Shown one piece after another: positions 1 through 8,902 of a stretch of 64,000 bases of DNA (positions are counted from its first letter, which is position 1; each line of letters begins with the position of its first letter). Location: contig JAVVHE010000002.1 of assembly GCA_032249695.1 (NCBI GenBank), positions 1 through 64,000 of the forward strand. Reading direction: 5' to 3'. Origin of the DNA: JAVVHE01 sp032249695 (GTDB lineage: Bacteria > Pseudomonadota > Alphaproteobacteria > Sphingomonadales > Sphingomonadaceae). The position numbers were made by a program, and so were the translations under genes. A model generated the notes under the pieces. That model ran no database searches, was not told the DNA's origin, and saw only the letters and a program-made list of their open reading frames with translations.

Positions 1-612
1 GGCGAGCATAATCCACTAACAATCAACCCGGTCCACTCGACGGGGGCAGGTCAATCGTGCCTAAGTGGAGCCACCATGTCCCCAAGAGCAGAGCGTTCCC
101 ATAACCATTCCCCGACAATAGCGCGGTTTTATGGGAACGCAACGGGACGCATCCGGACGGGAAGAGCGACGGGACTTCACTAGACCGGGCATTTTAGCCG
201 TTACTGTGGTGGCATACGGATGCGGCTGGACGCCATTTAGGGGGACTGCGGTTCCTCCAGCGCCACTGGAACGCCTGCCGCACTCGTTGCGCGTGAAGTG
301 GGATCGGTCTCCAGCGTTGTTCTGACCTTGGCCCCGCGCTGCTCGGCGGCGACGACACGCTGGCCAACCGGGGGCGGCGAGCGTTTCAGACTCTCTGCCG
401 GACGTTCTCCGTTCCGGCGCAAGGAACGGTCGTGGCGTGCTAGGTGGACTGGGCCGCAGCCTGTTGCTGCGCCAGGACAGGCGTGCTGTCGGTCATCTGG
501 ATGTCATCGTCGCATGCTGCGGTCATTGCATCCACCGATCCGAAATGCGCGGCCGCTTGAAAATCCCGCCTATGGATCGACAGGCTAGCGCTGCGCGGGC
601 GCGCGTGCCACC
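1..612. other. region without a supportable gene
   Basis: No reading frame here has the length, start signal or protein character of a real gene. The first 140 bases are less GC-rich than the rest and contain a perfect inverted repeat (listed separately), which could be the end of a mobile element, but no transposase is visible. On the minus strand a short open stretch ends at about 440 in a plausible C-terminal tail (TDSTPVLAQQQAAAQST), but it has no convincing start or family. It may be the end of a decayed gene. The helicase gene reads toward this region, so its 3' untranslated part also lies here; I see no clear terminator hairpin with a T-run. Confidence 0.5.
93..140. repeat. perfect 12-bp inverted repeat
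   Basis: GCGTTCCCATAA (93-104) is the exact reverse complement of TTATGGGAACGC (129-140), separated by 24 bases. The segment is AT-richer than its surroundings. It could be a cruciform, a regulator binding site, or the terminal repeat of an element lying left of the window. Nothing nearby decides between these. Confidence 0.45.
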
Positions 613-2067
613 TCAGGCGGCTTCGCGCGCACTCACTTGCAGGAAGCCGGGGATCGGGCCTTCCCAACGGCCGTCAAATGCCGGCGGCGGTGCAGAGCGG
701 CGCTTCCGCTCCGCGGGAGCCGGGCGATCGTCATAGCGCGGCGCGGTCTCGCGCGGTGCGCGCGCCGCACGCCCCGGAGCGGCCTCGGCCGCAGGGCTCT
801 CCTCGTAGTTCGGCGCTGATTCGCGCGCGCCCCGCTCGCCGCGGCGCGGCTCGCGCTCGTCAACCCGGCTGCGCGCGGCGGTTCCGGAGCGGCGCCGATC
901 GCGCGTGCGGCTGCCAGCCTCCTCGCGCCCTCGGTCATTCGCGGGGTGCGGCGCGGGCGCTCCAGCGCGCGGGATCGGCTGGCCGATCAGCTTCTCGATG
1001 TCGGCGAGCTTTTCGGCTTCCTCGGGCGTCGCGAGCGTGATCGCAATACCCTTTGCACCCGCGCGCCCAGTGCGACCGATGCGATGGACATAGTCGTCTG
1101 CGTTATAGGGCACGTCGAAATTGAACACGTGGCTGACGCCCTTGATGTCCAGCCCGCGCGCGGCGACATCCGACGCGACCAGAATGCCGATCTCGTCGGC
1201 CTTGAAGCGGGCGAGCTCCTTCAGCCGGTCGGGCTGCTCCATATCGCCGTGGATCTGGCCGACGCGGAAGCCGGAACGCTTCAGATTGTCGTACAGATCA
1301 CGCACGTCGCGCTTGCGGTTGCAGAAGACGATCGCCGGCTCGACCTTTTCCACCCGCAGCAGTTCGCGCAGCACGCTGCGCTTGTCGCGCGATTCCAGCA
1401 TCACCAGCGACTGCGCGATGTCGGCGTTGGTCGACGCCGCGCGCGAGACTTCGATCAGCTTAGGGTTGGTGAGGAAGCGATCGGCCAGCTTCTTCACCGG
1501 GCCGGGCATTGTGGCCGAGAACAGCAGCGTCTGGCGCTTGGCCGAAAGAAGCGAGCAGATGCGCTCGACGTCGGGAATGAAACCCATGTCGAGCATACGG
1601 TCGGCTTCATCGATCACCAAGATCTCGACACCCGACAGCAGGATCTTGCCACGCTCAAACTGGTCCAGGAAGCGGCCCGGCGTCGCGATCAGCACGTCGA
1701 CACCCTTCATCAGCGCTGCATCCTGGTCGCCGAAGCTGACCCCGCCGATCAGCAGCGCCATCGACAGTTTGTGATGGCGGCCATATTTTTCGAAATTCTC
1801 GGCCACCTGCGCGGCGAGTTCGCGCGTCGGAGCGAGGATCAGGCTGCGCGGCATCCGCGCCCGCGCGCGGCCGTTGCCCAGGATGTCGATCATCGGCAGC
1901 ACGAACGCCGCCGTCTTCCCCGTTCCGGTCTGCGCGACTCCGATCAGGTCGCGGCTCATCAGCACCGCCGGGATCGCCTGGCGCTGGATGGCGGTCGGCT
2001 CGCTGTAGCCCGCGTCGGTGACCGCGCGGAGGAGCTCGTCGGAGAGCCCCAGATCGTGAAACGTCAT
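613..2067 (-). CDS. rhlE: DEAD-box ATP-dependent RNA helicase (RhlE type)
   Basis: A 484-residue cytoplasmic RNA helicase that uses ATP to unwind or remodel RNA duplexes, as RhlE-type enzymes do in RNA turnover and ribosome assembly. All core motifs are present in order: Q motif (GYSEPTAIQRQ, about 20-30), Walker A AQTGTGKT (45-52), PTREL (80-84), DEAD (153-156), SAT (184-186) and HRIGRTGR (329-336). The first 370 residues are the two RecA-like domains. The remaining ~110 are a basic, low-complexity Arg/Glu/Pro/Ala tail, usual in this family and probably RNA-binding. The start is an ATG directly on the Q-domain N terminus. Family is certain; RhlE rather than another DEAD-box subgroup is likely from the short linker and basic tail. 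Confidence 0.93.
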   Translation of the reverse strand: MTFHDLGLSDELLRAVTDAGYSEPTAIQRQAIPAVLMSRDLIGVAQTGTGKTAAFVLPMIDILGNGRARARMPRSLILAPTRELAAQVAENFEKYGRHHKLSMALLIGGVSFGDQDAALMKGVDVLIATPGRFLDQFERGKILLSGVEILVIDEADRMLDMGFIPDVERICSLLSAKRQTLLFSATMPGPVKKLADRFLTNPKLIEVSRAASTNADIAQSLVMLESRDKRSVLRELLRVEKVEPAIVFCNRKRDVRDLYDNLKRSGFRVGQIHGDMEQPDRLKELARFKADEIGILVASDVAARGLDIKGVSHVFNFDVPYNADDYVHRIGRTGRAGAKGIAITLATPEEAEKLADIEKLIGQPIPRAGAPAPHPANDRGREEAGSRTRDRRRSGTAARSRVDEREPRRGERGARESAPNYEESPAAEAAPGRAARAPRETAPRYDDRPAPAERKRRSAPPPAFDGRWEGPIPGFLQVSAREAA

Positions 2068-2152
2068 GCTTGCTCGGGTTTGGCGGGCTCAACTCGCCAC
2101 GCGCGCTCCACATAGTCGCTTCGGCGTAGAAAGGCCATAGTCGCGCTCGCCG

Positions 2153-2686
2153 TTATTTGCGGTCGCGCCTGATCTCCGCAATCGCGCAGCGCTGGCCCGA
2201 GCGCGCCACCAAATAGTCGCGCCCCGCGCAGAGCCGGTCGACCGAGCGCGAAATGTAAAAGCCACCGTAAAAGCCGAGCACCGGGCAGTCCTGCGCCAAG
2301 CCGAGATGCAGGACGGCGCCGTTGACGAGCTTCAGGTCCACCGCTCGGTCTCCGCGCGCCGTGGCGCCAACGATGCGGTCGGCGCGTACGCACTCGACTG
2401 CGCCGCGCGGCAGCGGCCTCGTTTCGTCGTCGCCCACTGGGGCGGGCACGACGCTGACGATGGTGGTGCGCTGGCTGAAGAAGATCGTGCCGGGCGGAGG
2501 GCCGGGCGTCGGTGCCTGCAACGCCTCGGAAAGCAATGGTGCCGGGGTAGCCCGCACCGGCGGGGCAGGGCGCGGCGCTCGCTTGACGCGGTGATGAGTT
2601 CGGTGATGGCCCGGGCGGCGCGCATGAGTCGGCGGCGCCGCAGCAGCGGTGACCGCGAGCGCGAGGAACGCGATGGCCAGTTTCAC
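2153..2686 (-). CDS. hypothetical exported protein
   Basis: Not recognised as a named family. From a GTG at 2686 the product is about 177 residues and begins with a clear signal peptide (VKLAIAFLALAVTAAAAP), followed by a basic His/Arg-rich stretch (about 20-40) and a proline/alanine linker. The C-terminal ~90 residues look folded and carry three cysteines (in DCPVLG, LCAGR and RCAIA), compatible with a small oxidised periplasmic domain. An in-frame TTG at 2734 would add 16 residues ahead of the signal peptide and is less likely; neither start has a good Shine-Dalgarno sequence. The gene is divergent from the FAD dehydrogenase at 2753 and lies 86 bases upstream of the helicase on the same strand, so co-transcription is possible. 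Confidence 0.6.
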   Translation of the reverse strand: MKLAIAFLALAVTAAAAPPTHARRPGHHRTHHRVKRAPRPAPPVRATPAPLLSEALQAPTPGPPPGTIFFSQRTTIVSVVPAPVGDDETRPLPRGAVECVRADRIVGATARGDRAVDLKLVNGAVLHLGLAQDCPVLGFYGGFYISRSVDRLCAGRDYLVARSGQRCAIAEIRRDRK

Positions 2687-2752
2687 GAACGTTGGGCTGG
2701 GCCGGCTGGATTGAATGGCAAGTGAACCTGCCAACGGTTAAGCAGCAGTGCA

Positions 2753-4132
2753 ATGGAATGCGCCCTATCCGCCACAGCGCATGCGGCGCTGGCCCACGCC
2801 GCCGGGCCGGATGGCTGGAGCGACGACCCCGCCGACCTCCGGCCGCGCCTCACCGATTGGCGCGGGCGGACGCGTGGGCGGGCCGGGCTGCTACTGCGCC
2901 CACGCGATGTGGAGACGGTTGCAGCGATCGTCCGCGCAGCCGCCGCGCACGGGGTGGCGCTGGTTCCGCAGGGCGGGCGCACCGGCCTCGTCGGCGGCGG
3001 CCTGCCGGAGCTAGACCGGCCTTCGGCGCTGCTGTCGCTGGAGCGGATGGCGCGCATTCGCGACGTGGACGTGGCCGGCCGCACGCTGACCGCCGAGGCG
3101 GGCGTGGTTCTGAGCGCGGTGCACGACGAAGCAGTCGCAGTGGGGCTGCGCTTCCCGCTGTCGCTCGCGGCCAAGGGCTCAGCGACCGTCGGCGGGCTGA
3201 TCGCCACCAACGCGGGCGGCACGCAGGTGCTGCGCCACGGCACGATGCGCGCGCAAGTGCTGGGGGTTGAGGCGGTGCTGCCCAACGGGGCGATCTGGCA
3301 GGGGCTGTCGCCGCTGCACAAGGACAACACCGGCTACGACCTGAAGCAGTGGCTGATCGGTGCGGAGGGAACGCTTGGCATTGTAACCGCCGCGACGTTG
3401 CGGCTGGTGCCCATCCCGCCCGAGCGAGTGGTGGCGTGGGCTGCGTTCGATGTGCCGGAGGACGCGCTGGCGGTTCTGAATGCGCTGGGCGAGGACGTGG
3501 AGAGCTTCGAGCTGCTCGCCGAGGACGCTCTGGCGCTGGTCATGCAGCATTTTCCCGCCGAGCGCCGCCCGGTCGGGGCGTCGCCGTGGCACGTGCTCGT
3601 GGAGATGGCGGGCAGCGCGGGGGTGGCAGACCGGCTGGCGTGGACTTTGGGCGAGCGCGAGGCCGTGCTGGCGCAATCGGCGGCGCAGGCCGACGCGCTG
3701 TGGCGCCTGCGCGAGTTGGTCCCCGAAGCCGAGCGCCACGACGGCCGGTCGGTCAAGCACGACATCGCGGTGCCGGTGGTTCGCGTGGCGGACTATCTGC
3801 GCGATGTCACTCCGCGGATAGAGGCGGCTTTCCCGCAGGCCCGCGTGTTCGCGTTCGGGCATCTGGGCGACGGCAATCTTCACTACAATGTGCGCCCTCC
3901 GCCGGGCGTGGACACCGACGCGTGGATGGCAGCGAACGCGGCGAGCGTGACGCGGCTGGTGCACGACGAGGCCGTCGCGCGCGGCGGCACCATCTCAGCC
4001 GAGCACGGCATCGGCGTGTGGAAGCGCGCCGAGTTCCTGCGGTTGGTCGATCCCGTGAAGCTTGCGGCGATGCGCGCAGTGAGAGCAGCGCTCGACCCCG
4101 CCGGCATCATGAACTCGGGCAAACTGTTCTAA
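2753..4132 (+). CDS. FAD-linked 2-hydroxyacid dehydrogenase (GlcD/D2HGDH type)
   Basis: A 459-residue flavoprotein of the vanillyl-alcohol-oxidase fold, the family of glycolate oxidase GlcD, D-lactate dehydrogenase and D-2-hydroxyglutarate dehydrogenase. It should oxidise a D-2-hydroxyacid to the 2-oxoacid and pass electrons to an acceptor other than oxygen. The N-terminal FAD-binding-4 domain (about 40-210) has the pyrophosphate loop PQGGRTGLVGG and the LIATNAGG and GAEGTLGIVT segments. The C-terminal FAD-oxidase domain has HLGDGNLHYN (about 370) and EHGIGVWKR (about 417), whose histidines sit at the active site in homologues. No Fe-S domain or partner subunit is adjacent, so it is a stand-alone enzyme. 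The D-2-hydroxyglutarate-type assignment is an inference. Confidence 0.88.
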   Translation: MECALSATAHAALAHAAGPDGWSDDPADLRPRLTDWRGRTRGRAGLLLRPRDVETVAAIVRAAAAHGVALVPQGGRTGLVGGGLPELDRPSALLSLERMARIRDVDVAGRTLTAEAGVVLSAVHDEAVAVGLRFPLSLAAKGSATVGGLIATNAGGTQVLRHGTMRAQVLGVEAVLPNGAIWQGLSPLHKDNTGYDLKQWLIGAEGTLGIVTAATLRLVPIPPERVVAWAAFDVPEDALAVLNALGEDVESFELLAEDALALVMQHFPAERRPVGASPWHVLVEMAGSAGVADRLAWTLGEREAVLAQSAAQADALWRLRELVPEAERHDGRSVKHDIAVPVVRVADYLRDVTPRIEAAFPQARVFAFGHLGDGNLHYNVRPPPGVDTDAWMAANAASVTRLVHDEAVARGGTISAEHGIGVWKRAEFLRLVDPVKLAAMRAVRAALDPAGIMNSGKLF

Positions 4133-4204
4133 AGGCGTTGAAGGTAGCTCATATCCAAGAGCAAATCGGTGCCGCCCAAGGCGGATCGATCCCGCAGCCG
4201 GGTA

Positions 4205-4510
4205 GCATCGCTGGCTGGCACCACGTGTTCGCGCGGCAGTCAAGTCGGCCACCCGCGCCAGCGCCACGAAGGCCGCCGCGCACAGGTGCGGGATTTTGAG
4301 CGTGTGACGTGGCGCTCGGGCGTCGTCGTTGCCACATCGAGGGGATAGTCGGCGAATGCGGCAAGGTTGAACACATCGCACACATGATCCATCGCCAATC
4401 AGCACGATGACGAACCCGCGCATCCGGTCGATCGCTGCGAGCCGTCGCGCGGGCTGGCGTTTCCTGGCGTGGGCAGCGTCGAAGACGGGGGGCGCCGCGG
4501 TGTCGGTCAT
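4205..4510 (-). pseudogene. frameshifted remnant of a DUF1624/HGSNAT-like membrane acyltransferase
   Basis: The minus strand begins with ATG at 4510 and reads RRLAAIDRMRGFVIVLI, the hallmark N terminus and first helix of DUF1624 / heparan-alpha-glucosaminide N-acetyltransferase-like proteins. One frame over it continues AMDHVCDVFNLAAFADYPLD and VATTTPERH, then in a further frame LKIPHLCAAAFVALARVADL. Reading straight through destroys the match, so at least two frameshifts separate the three pieces. Only about 100 of the usual ~350-400 codons remain before homology stops, roughly 70 bases short of the convergent dehydrogenase. It is a truncated, dead gene. The start overlaps the region just upstream of recO, so its promoter may survive. 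Confidence 0.72.
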
Positions 4511-4542
4511 TGCGGCAGCCTCGACATGATCGCCGGGTGGGT

Positions 4543-5298
4543 GTGAATTTTTCGACTCCGGCCATCGTCTGCGCCGTGCTGCCACATGGCGAACATGGTG
4601 TCGTCGCGCGGCTGCTGACGCCCAAGCATGGACTGCGCGCGGGCTACGTGCGCGGCGGGCGCGGGCGCGGGCTGCGGCCGGTGTTGCAGTTGGGGAATGC
4701 AGTCGCGGCGGAATATCGCTCGCGGGTTACTGAGCAGCTCGCGGCGCTGACGGTCGAACTGGCGCAGAGCCGGGCGCTGCTCGCCATGGAGGCCGACAGC
4801 GCAGCGGCGACGGAGTGGGTATGCGGGCTGGTCGCAGCGGCGCTTCCCGAGGCGCAGCCCTTTCCGGCGGTCTACACTGCGCTCGACGCGCTTCTCGACG
4901 CGATGGCTGGGCCCGATGGTGCCGCGTGGGCGGGAGCGCTGGCCCGTTTTGAGTTGGGACTGCTGGGCGAACTGGGCTTCGGTCTCGACCTCAGCCGCTG
5001 TGCCGCAACCGGCGAGGGCGCGGCGACCGCCGATCTGACGCATGTCAGCCCGCGCTCGGGCGGAGCCGTCAGCCGAATCGCGGCCGCGCCTTACTCCACC
5101 CGGCTGCTCAAGCTCCCACCGTTTCTCCTTGGCCAGGGCCGGGCTGACTGGGGCCAGGCGGCCGACGCGCTGCGGCTGACGCGACATTTTCTCGATCGCG
5201 ATGTGCTGGAAGGACGGGCGCGTGGTCTGTTTGCCGCACGCGACCGGCTTTCGGCGCTCGTGGAGCGGCGTGCGTCGCAGATGCGGAACCCTAGCTGA
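4543..5298 (+). CDS. recO: DNA repair protein RecO
   Basis: RecO (251 residues) works with RecR (and RecF) to load RecA onto SSB-coated single-stranded DNA in gap repair. The sequence shows the N-terminal OB-fold (from VNFSTPAIVCAVLPHGEHGVVARLLTP, cut here for brevity as residues 1-27) with the typical TP.HG...GYVRGG pattern, then the helical domain. The usual zinc cysteines are absent, as in many alphaproteobacterial RecO proteins. The GTG at 4543 is chosen because the family starts a few residues before the STPAIV segment; an in-frame TTG at 4510 would add eleven unmatched residues. It is followed 20 bases later by the FadL-type gene. Confidence 0.87.
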   Translation: MNFSTPAIVCAVLPHGEHGVVARLLTPKHGLRAGYVRGGRGRGLRPVLQLGNAVAAEYRSRVTEQLAALTVELAQSRALLAMEADSAAATEWVCGLVAAALPEAQPFPAVYTALDALLDAMAGPDGAAWAGALARFELGLLGELGFGLDLSRCAATGEGAATADLTHVSPRSGGAVSRIAAAPYSTRLLKLPPFLLGQGRADWGQAADALRLTRHFLDRDVLEGRARGLFAARDRLSALVERRASQMRNPS

Positions 5299-5318
5299 TC
5301 GCGCGCGTCGGGCATCCG

Positions 5319-6608
5319 ATGCGTTGTTTGTCGTTTATAACCGCCTCGCTTCTCCTTTCCACCCAAGCGCTCGCGGGTGGCTTTCTCCTTCAGGAACAAT
5401 CGGGTGTCGGCGTTGGGCGGGCCTTCGCGGGCGAGGCGGCGCTTGGGCGCGATGCATCGACCGTGTGGTTCAACCCGGCGGCCATGACGCTGCTCGGCCG
5501 CCCGCAGGTGCAGGTGGGCGGCGCGGCGATCTTCGTCGAAAGCCGCCAGCAAAACCGCGGCTCGACGCGCGGCGTGCCTAGCGTGGGGCAGGTGCCGACG
5601 GGCGGCGGTGGTGGCGGCAATCCGTTCGATCCGGTGGTGGGCCTGCCCGATCTGCACTTCGCCAAGCCGCTGACGAGCGACGGGCGCCTGTGGGCAGGTC
5701 TCAGCGTCACCGCGCCCTTCGGGCTGAATGTCCGCTATCAGGATGGCTGGTTCGGGCGCTACGACTCGGTGAAATCGCAGGTCAGCACCTAAAATTTTCA
5801 GCCCTCGCTGGCTTACCAGGTCACCGACGCCGTCTCGGTCGGCGGCGGCGTCGACGTGCAATATATCGACGCGGTGCTGACCAGCGCGATCCCCAATGTC
5901 TCGCCGCTGCAGCCCGATGGCGACCTGCGCATCCAGAGGAGCGACTGGTCGGTGGGCTGGAACGCTGGCGTGCTGCTCAACCTTGGCCACGCGCGCTTCG
6001 GCGCCCACTATCGCAGCCGCATGGGGCATGAGCTGGAGGGGTTTTTCCGCTTGCGCGGCCTCTCCGGACCGCTCGCGGCGGGCAACCGCCGCGTCGCAGC
6101 CTTCGCCCCGATTACGCTGCCCGATTACTATACCCTGTCCGCGGTTTACGAGCGTGACGGCTGGCGCGGGCTGTTGAGCGGCAACCTCTATCACTGGAGC
6201 GTCTTTCGTTCGATCGACGTCGTCTCGCAGCAGGGCCGCGTGCCGCTTGCCAGCAGCCCGCAAAACTATCGTGACAGCTTCAGCGTGCATGGCGGCATCG
6301 AGCGCGACATGTCGCCCAAGCTGACGCTGCGCGCGGGTGCGGCCTATGACACTACGCCGACCACCGACGCGTTCCGCACCACGCGCGTTCCCGATGGCGA
6401 CCGCATCTGGGCGGCGGCGGGCGCCGACTATCGAGTCGGCCGCTGGACGCTATCGGGCAGCTACGCGCATGTGTTCGTGAGTTCGGAGCCGATCAACCCC
6501 ACCGATCCGCTGTTTCCGGGCACGCCCGTGGCGACCACCGCCACCACGCTCAGCACCAACCGCGGCAGCGTCGACATCGTCGCGCTCGCGGCAACGCGCG
6601 CCTTCTAG
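5319..6608 (+). pseudogene. FadL/OmpP1-type outer-membrane porin, interrupted by an in-frame TAA
   Basis: This would be a 429-codon FadL/TodX-family outer-membrane channel for hydrophobic substrates. The first part (5319-5792) has a signal peptide ending TQALA, then the family's N-terminal hatch motif GGFLLQEQSG.G.GRAFAGEAALGRDASTVWFNPAAM. Codon 158 is TAA (5790-5792). The same frame then continues without a gap as NFQPSLAYQVTDAVSVGGGVDVQY to a normal beta-strand C terminus ending in phenylalanine (ATRAF). One base change (TAA to TTA) would restore STLNFQPSLAY, the sequence expected in the family. Either the gene is inactive, or the stop is a sequencing error or suppressed. The truncated first part could not form a barrel. 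Confidence 0.88.
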
Positions 6609-7255
6609 CAATCGCGCAGACGCCCGCGCCGATCGGTGGCGTAGCACAGCCCTTCCATCGGCGGCAGCGCAGCATATTGCAGCTTGTTGAGCAGGTCCTG
6701 CACCGGCACGACCGAACCCTTCAGCGCGGCCACTTGCGCATCGGCGATGGTTGCCAACTGGCCCATCGGCGTCGCGAGGGCCATCCACCCCGAATTGGCG
6801 GCAGCGTTGCAAAATCCCGCCTGCGAGGACAGCACAGCGAAGTTCTGCCACAGTCGCGTATTGTATTTGTCGTAGGCGCGCGGGCCGTCCTTCGGCCCGT
6901 TGATCCGTCGGAAGGCGCTTTCCATCTTGGCATTGACCTGATCGAGTTCGCGCTTGTGCTGCTGGATGATCGCGTTCCAGCGCTCCGACGTGCGCAGGAA
7001 GGGTGAGTAGCGGCATTGCAGCGCCGCGACGTTCAGCGCCGCGCGGTAGTTCCACACGCGCGATGCAGCGAGTTCCTGCGGGGTGAAGCTGACCGGCCCC
7101 GCCATCGTCTCGACCACGGTGGGCGGGCCGTCGCGCTCGGCCGGCTTGGCCGTGGTGCGCGCAGCGGCAGGTTTTTTCTTGGGCGGGGCGGCAAGCGCGG
7201 GCTGGATGGCAAGGGTCGCTGCGAGAATGGCGGAAACGGCGGCGATACGCTGCAC
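6605..7255 (-). CDS. conserved-looking hypothetical exported protein
   Basis: No named family recognised. The product is 216 residues with a signal peptide (ending IQPALA, about 22), then a short Lys/Pro/Ala-rich linker. A helical, mildly acidic body contains four cysteines (in LQCRYS, GFCNAA, GLCYAT and the terminal RDC), suggesting two disulfides in the periplasm. The start is GTG at 7255, supported by a good Shine-Dalgarno sequence (AGGGAG) about 8 bases upstream. Its stop codon overlaps the stop of the convergent FadL gene (6606-6608). Confidence 0.72.
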   Translation of the reverse strand: MQRIAAVSAILAATLAIQPALAAPPKKKPAAARTTAKPAERDGPPTVVETMAGPVSFTPQELAASRVWNYRAALNVAALQCRYSPFLRTSERWNAIIQQHKRELDQVNAKMESAFRRINGPKDGPRAYDKYNTRLWQNFAVLSSQAGFCNAAANSGWMALATPMGQLATIADAQVAALKGSVVPVQDLLNKLQYAALPPMEGLCYATDRRGRLRDC

Positions 7256-7372
7256 GGATATTGGCTCCCTCTGTCGGTGTTCGGCGCGACGCCGATTGCT
7301 TTAGCAACCATGGCTGAACCGCGCGAGAACCGCGCGCCTTGCCCGGGCGCCCGGCGGCCCTAAGGTGAGGCG

Positions 7373-8035
7373 ATGTTCACAGCTCTGTTGCTGCTGGCGC
7401 TGAGCGCCCCTGCCCAGGCGCAATTCCCGCCACCGAGCCGCCCGGTCGCGTCAATCGTTTCCAGCCAGTGGTCGAGCGAGAGCGACCGCGAGCGCGCGGG
7501 CGAGGCCGACACCGTCATCCGCCTGGCAGGCGTGCAGCCGGGCTACACCGTGGCGGATATCGGCGCGGGCCAGGGCTATTACACGATCAAGCTTGCGCAT
7601 ACGGTCGGCCCGCGCGGCCGCGTGTTCGCCGAGGATATTGTGCCGCGCTATCTGAAGGACCTGAAGCGCAGGGTGGTCCGCGTCCGGGCGGTGAACGTCA
7701 CCACCGTGCTTGGCGCGCCCGACGACCCGCGCCTGCGGGAGAACAGCCTCGACCGCGCGTTCCTGATCCACATGTACCACGAGGTGCAGCAGCCCTACGC
7801 GCTGCTGTGGCGGCTGCACGGCGCGATGAAGCCCGGCGGGCGCGTGGCCGTGGTCGACGCCGACCGCGAGACCAACGAACACGGCACCCCGCCCGCGCTC
7901 TTGAAATGCGAGTTCGAAAGCGTCGGCTTCCGCCAGGTAGCGTTTCACCGGCTGGAGCGCGCGGGAGGCTATCTCGCGATGTTCGAACCGGCTGCGCCGC
8001 GGCCCGACCCGGCGACGATCCGGGGGTGTAAGTAG
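7373..8035 (+). CDS. class I SAM-dependent methyltransferase with a signal peptide
   Basis: A 220-residue protein with a Rossmann methyltransferase fold: motif I VADIGAGQGYYT (about 61-72), an acidic end of beta-2 (FAEDIVP), and an aspartate at beta-4 (NSLDRAFLIHMYHEV). A glycine-rich KPGGRVAVVDAD segment follows. The substrate is unknown. The first 17 residues (MFTALLLLALSAPAQAQ) look like a cleavable signal peptide, which is odd for an enzyme needing cytoplasmic SAM. Either the hydrophobic segment stays as a membrane anchor, the start is misassigned, or the fold has another exported function. The ATG has a fair ribosome site (GAGG) and nothing better downstream before motif I. Confidence 0.75.
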   Translation: MFTALLLLALSAPAQAQFPPPSRPVASIVSSQWSSESDRERAGEADTVIRLAGVQPGYTVADIGAGQGYYTIKLAHTVGPRGRVFAEDIVPRYLKDLKRRVVRVRAVNVTTVLGAPDDPRLRENSLDRAFLIHMYHEVQQPYALLWRLHGAMKPGGRVAVVDADRETNEHGTPPALLKCEFESVGFRQVAFHRLERAGGYLAMFEPAAPRPDPATIRGCK

Positions 8036-8130
8036 TCCGCCCAGTCGGGCCTGCTCTGCCCGGCTTTGGATGGCGGCGTTCGGCCGAAAGGGGGCGGCTT
8101 TCGTCAAGCGCAGCCCCGCCGCTCCAGCGC

Positions 8131-8643
8131 TTAGGCTCCGACCGCCTCGGCAGCGGCTTCGTTGACGCCGCTTTCGGCGATCGGTGTCAGATAATCGTCC
8201 GCGCCGAAAATTTCCTTCAAATCCCGGCGCAGCATGCGGGCGTCCTCGGCCTCGCCGATCGCGTCGGCAAACGCAGCTGCGGTGCCGTAGCCTGCGATGC
8301 CATAGTGGCTCATCTGCTGCATCGCGTGGATGATCGCCGCGTCACGGACGTTGTCGTCGTCGGTTTTTAGTTTGATCGCATGCTCTTTCGCTTCGGCTGC
8401 GATGCCTTCCATGCCCTTGCAGTGTTCCTTCGCCACCTTGCCCTCGTGACGGTAGAGAATCTCGCGGAGCTTGTCATTGTGCTGGGGCATGCGTTGCTGC
8501 GTCTTGCCCAGCATGTCGCGCAGCTTGGCGTTGGTCGCGATCTTTTCAAGCTGTTCCACCCGCTCCAGCATCTGTTCGTTGGCGCTCAGCGTGTCGGCGA
8601 GCAGGTTGACGTAATAGTCCTTGAGGTCCTTGGCTTTCGCCAT
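8131..8643 (-). CDS. ferritin-like DUF892 (YciE/YciF family) protein
   Basis: A 170-residue all-helical protein of the DUF892 family, ferritin-like four-helix bundles related to stress-induced YciE/YciF; their exact role is not settled. Glu and His residues spaced along the helices (ANEQMLERVEQLEKI, QHNDKLREIL, MSHYGIAGY) fit the di-iron pattern. The start is ATG at 8643, preceded by a strong AGGAG seven bases away; an in-frame start 27 bases upstream lacks that signal. It lies alone between convergent and co-directional neighbours, 260 bases upstream of the parC 3' end. Confidence 0.83.
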   Translation of the reverse strand: MAKAKDLKDYYVNLLADTLSANEQMLERVEQLEKIATNAKLRDMLGKTQQRMPQHNDKLREILYRHEGKVAKEHCKGMEGIAAEAKEHAIKLKTDDDNVRDAAIIHAMQQMSHYGIAGYGTAAAFADAIGEAEDARMLRRDLKEIFGADDYLTPIAESGVNEAAAEAVGA

Positions 8644-8902
8644 TTCGGGGCTCCTTCGAAGTTGGTTCAAGCCGAAAGAAACGGCTCGCGGACAGCGCCA
8701 GTTCCGGCAGGCTGTGGCGTCTGGGCGCGGTGCCGCGCAGGCTGGGCGTGTTGCGGGAGAGCGGGGTTCGCTGCGAGCTCAGAAGAGAGCTTCGGGCAGG
8801 TGGCGGACGGCGTGCGGACCGCGCCCGACGGCAGCACGCTCGCCCGGGTGACAGACTTCGCGGGGAACGTGCCGACGCTGACCGCGAACGCCTGAGCCGC
8901 TG

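Noticed and set aside
1..140. intact insertion sequence at the left edge
   Set aside because: An inverted repeat is present but no transposase or target-site duplication can be seen inside the window.
5790..5792. programmed recoding of the stop in the FadL gene
   Set aside because: The codon is TAA, not TGA or TAG, and no downstream stem-loop is apparent; mutation or sequencing error is simpler.
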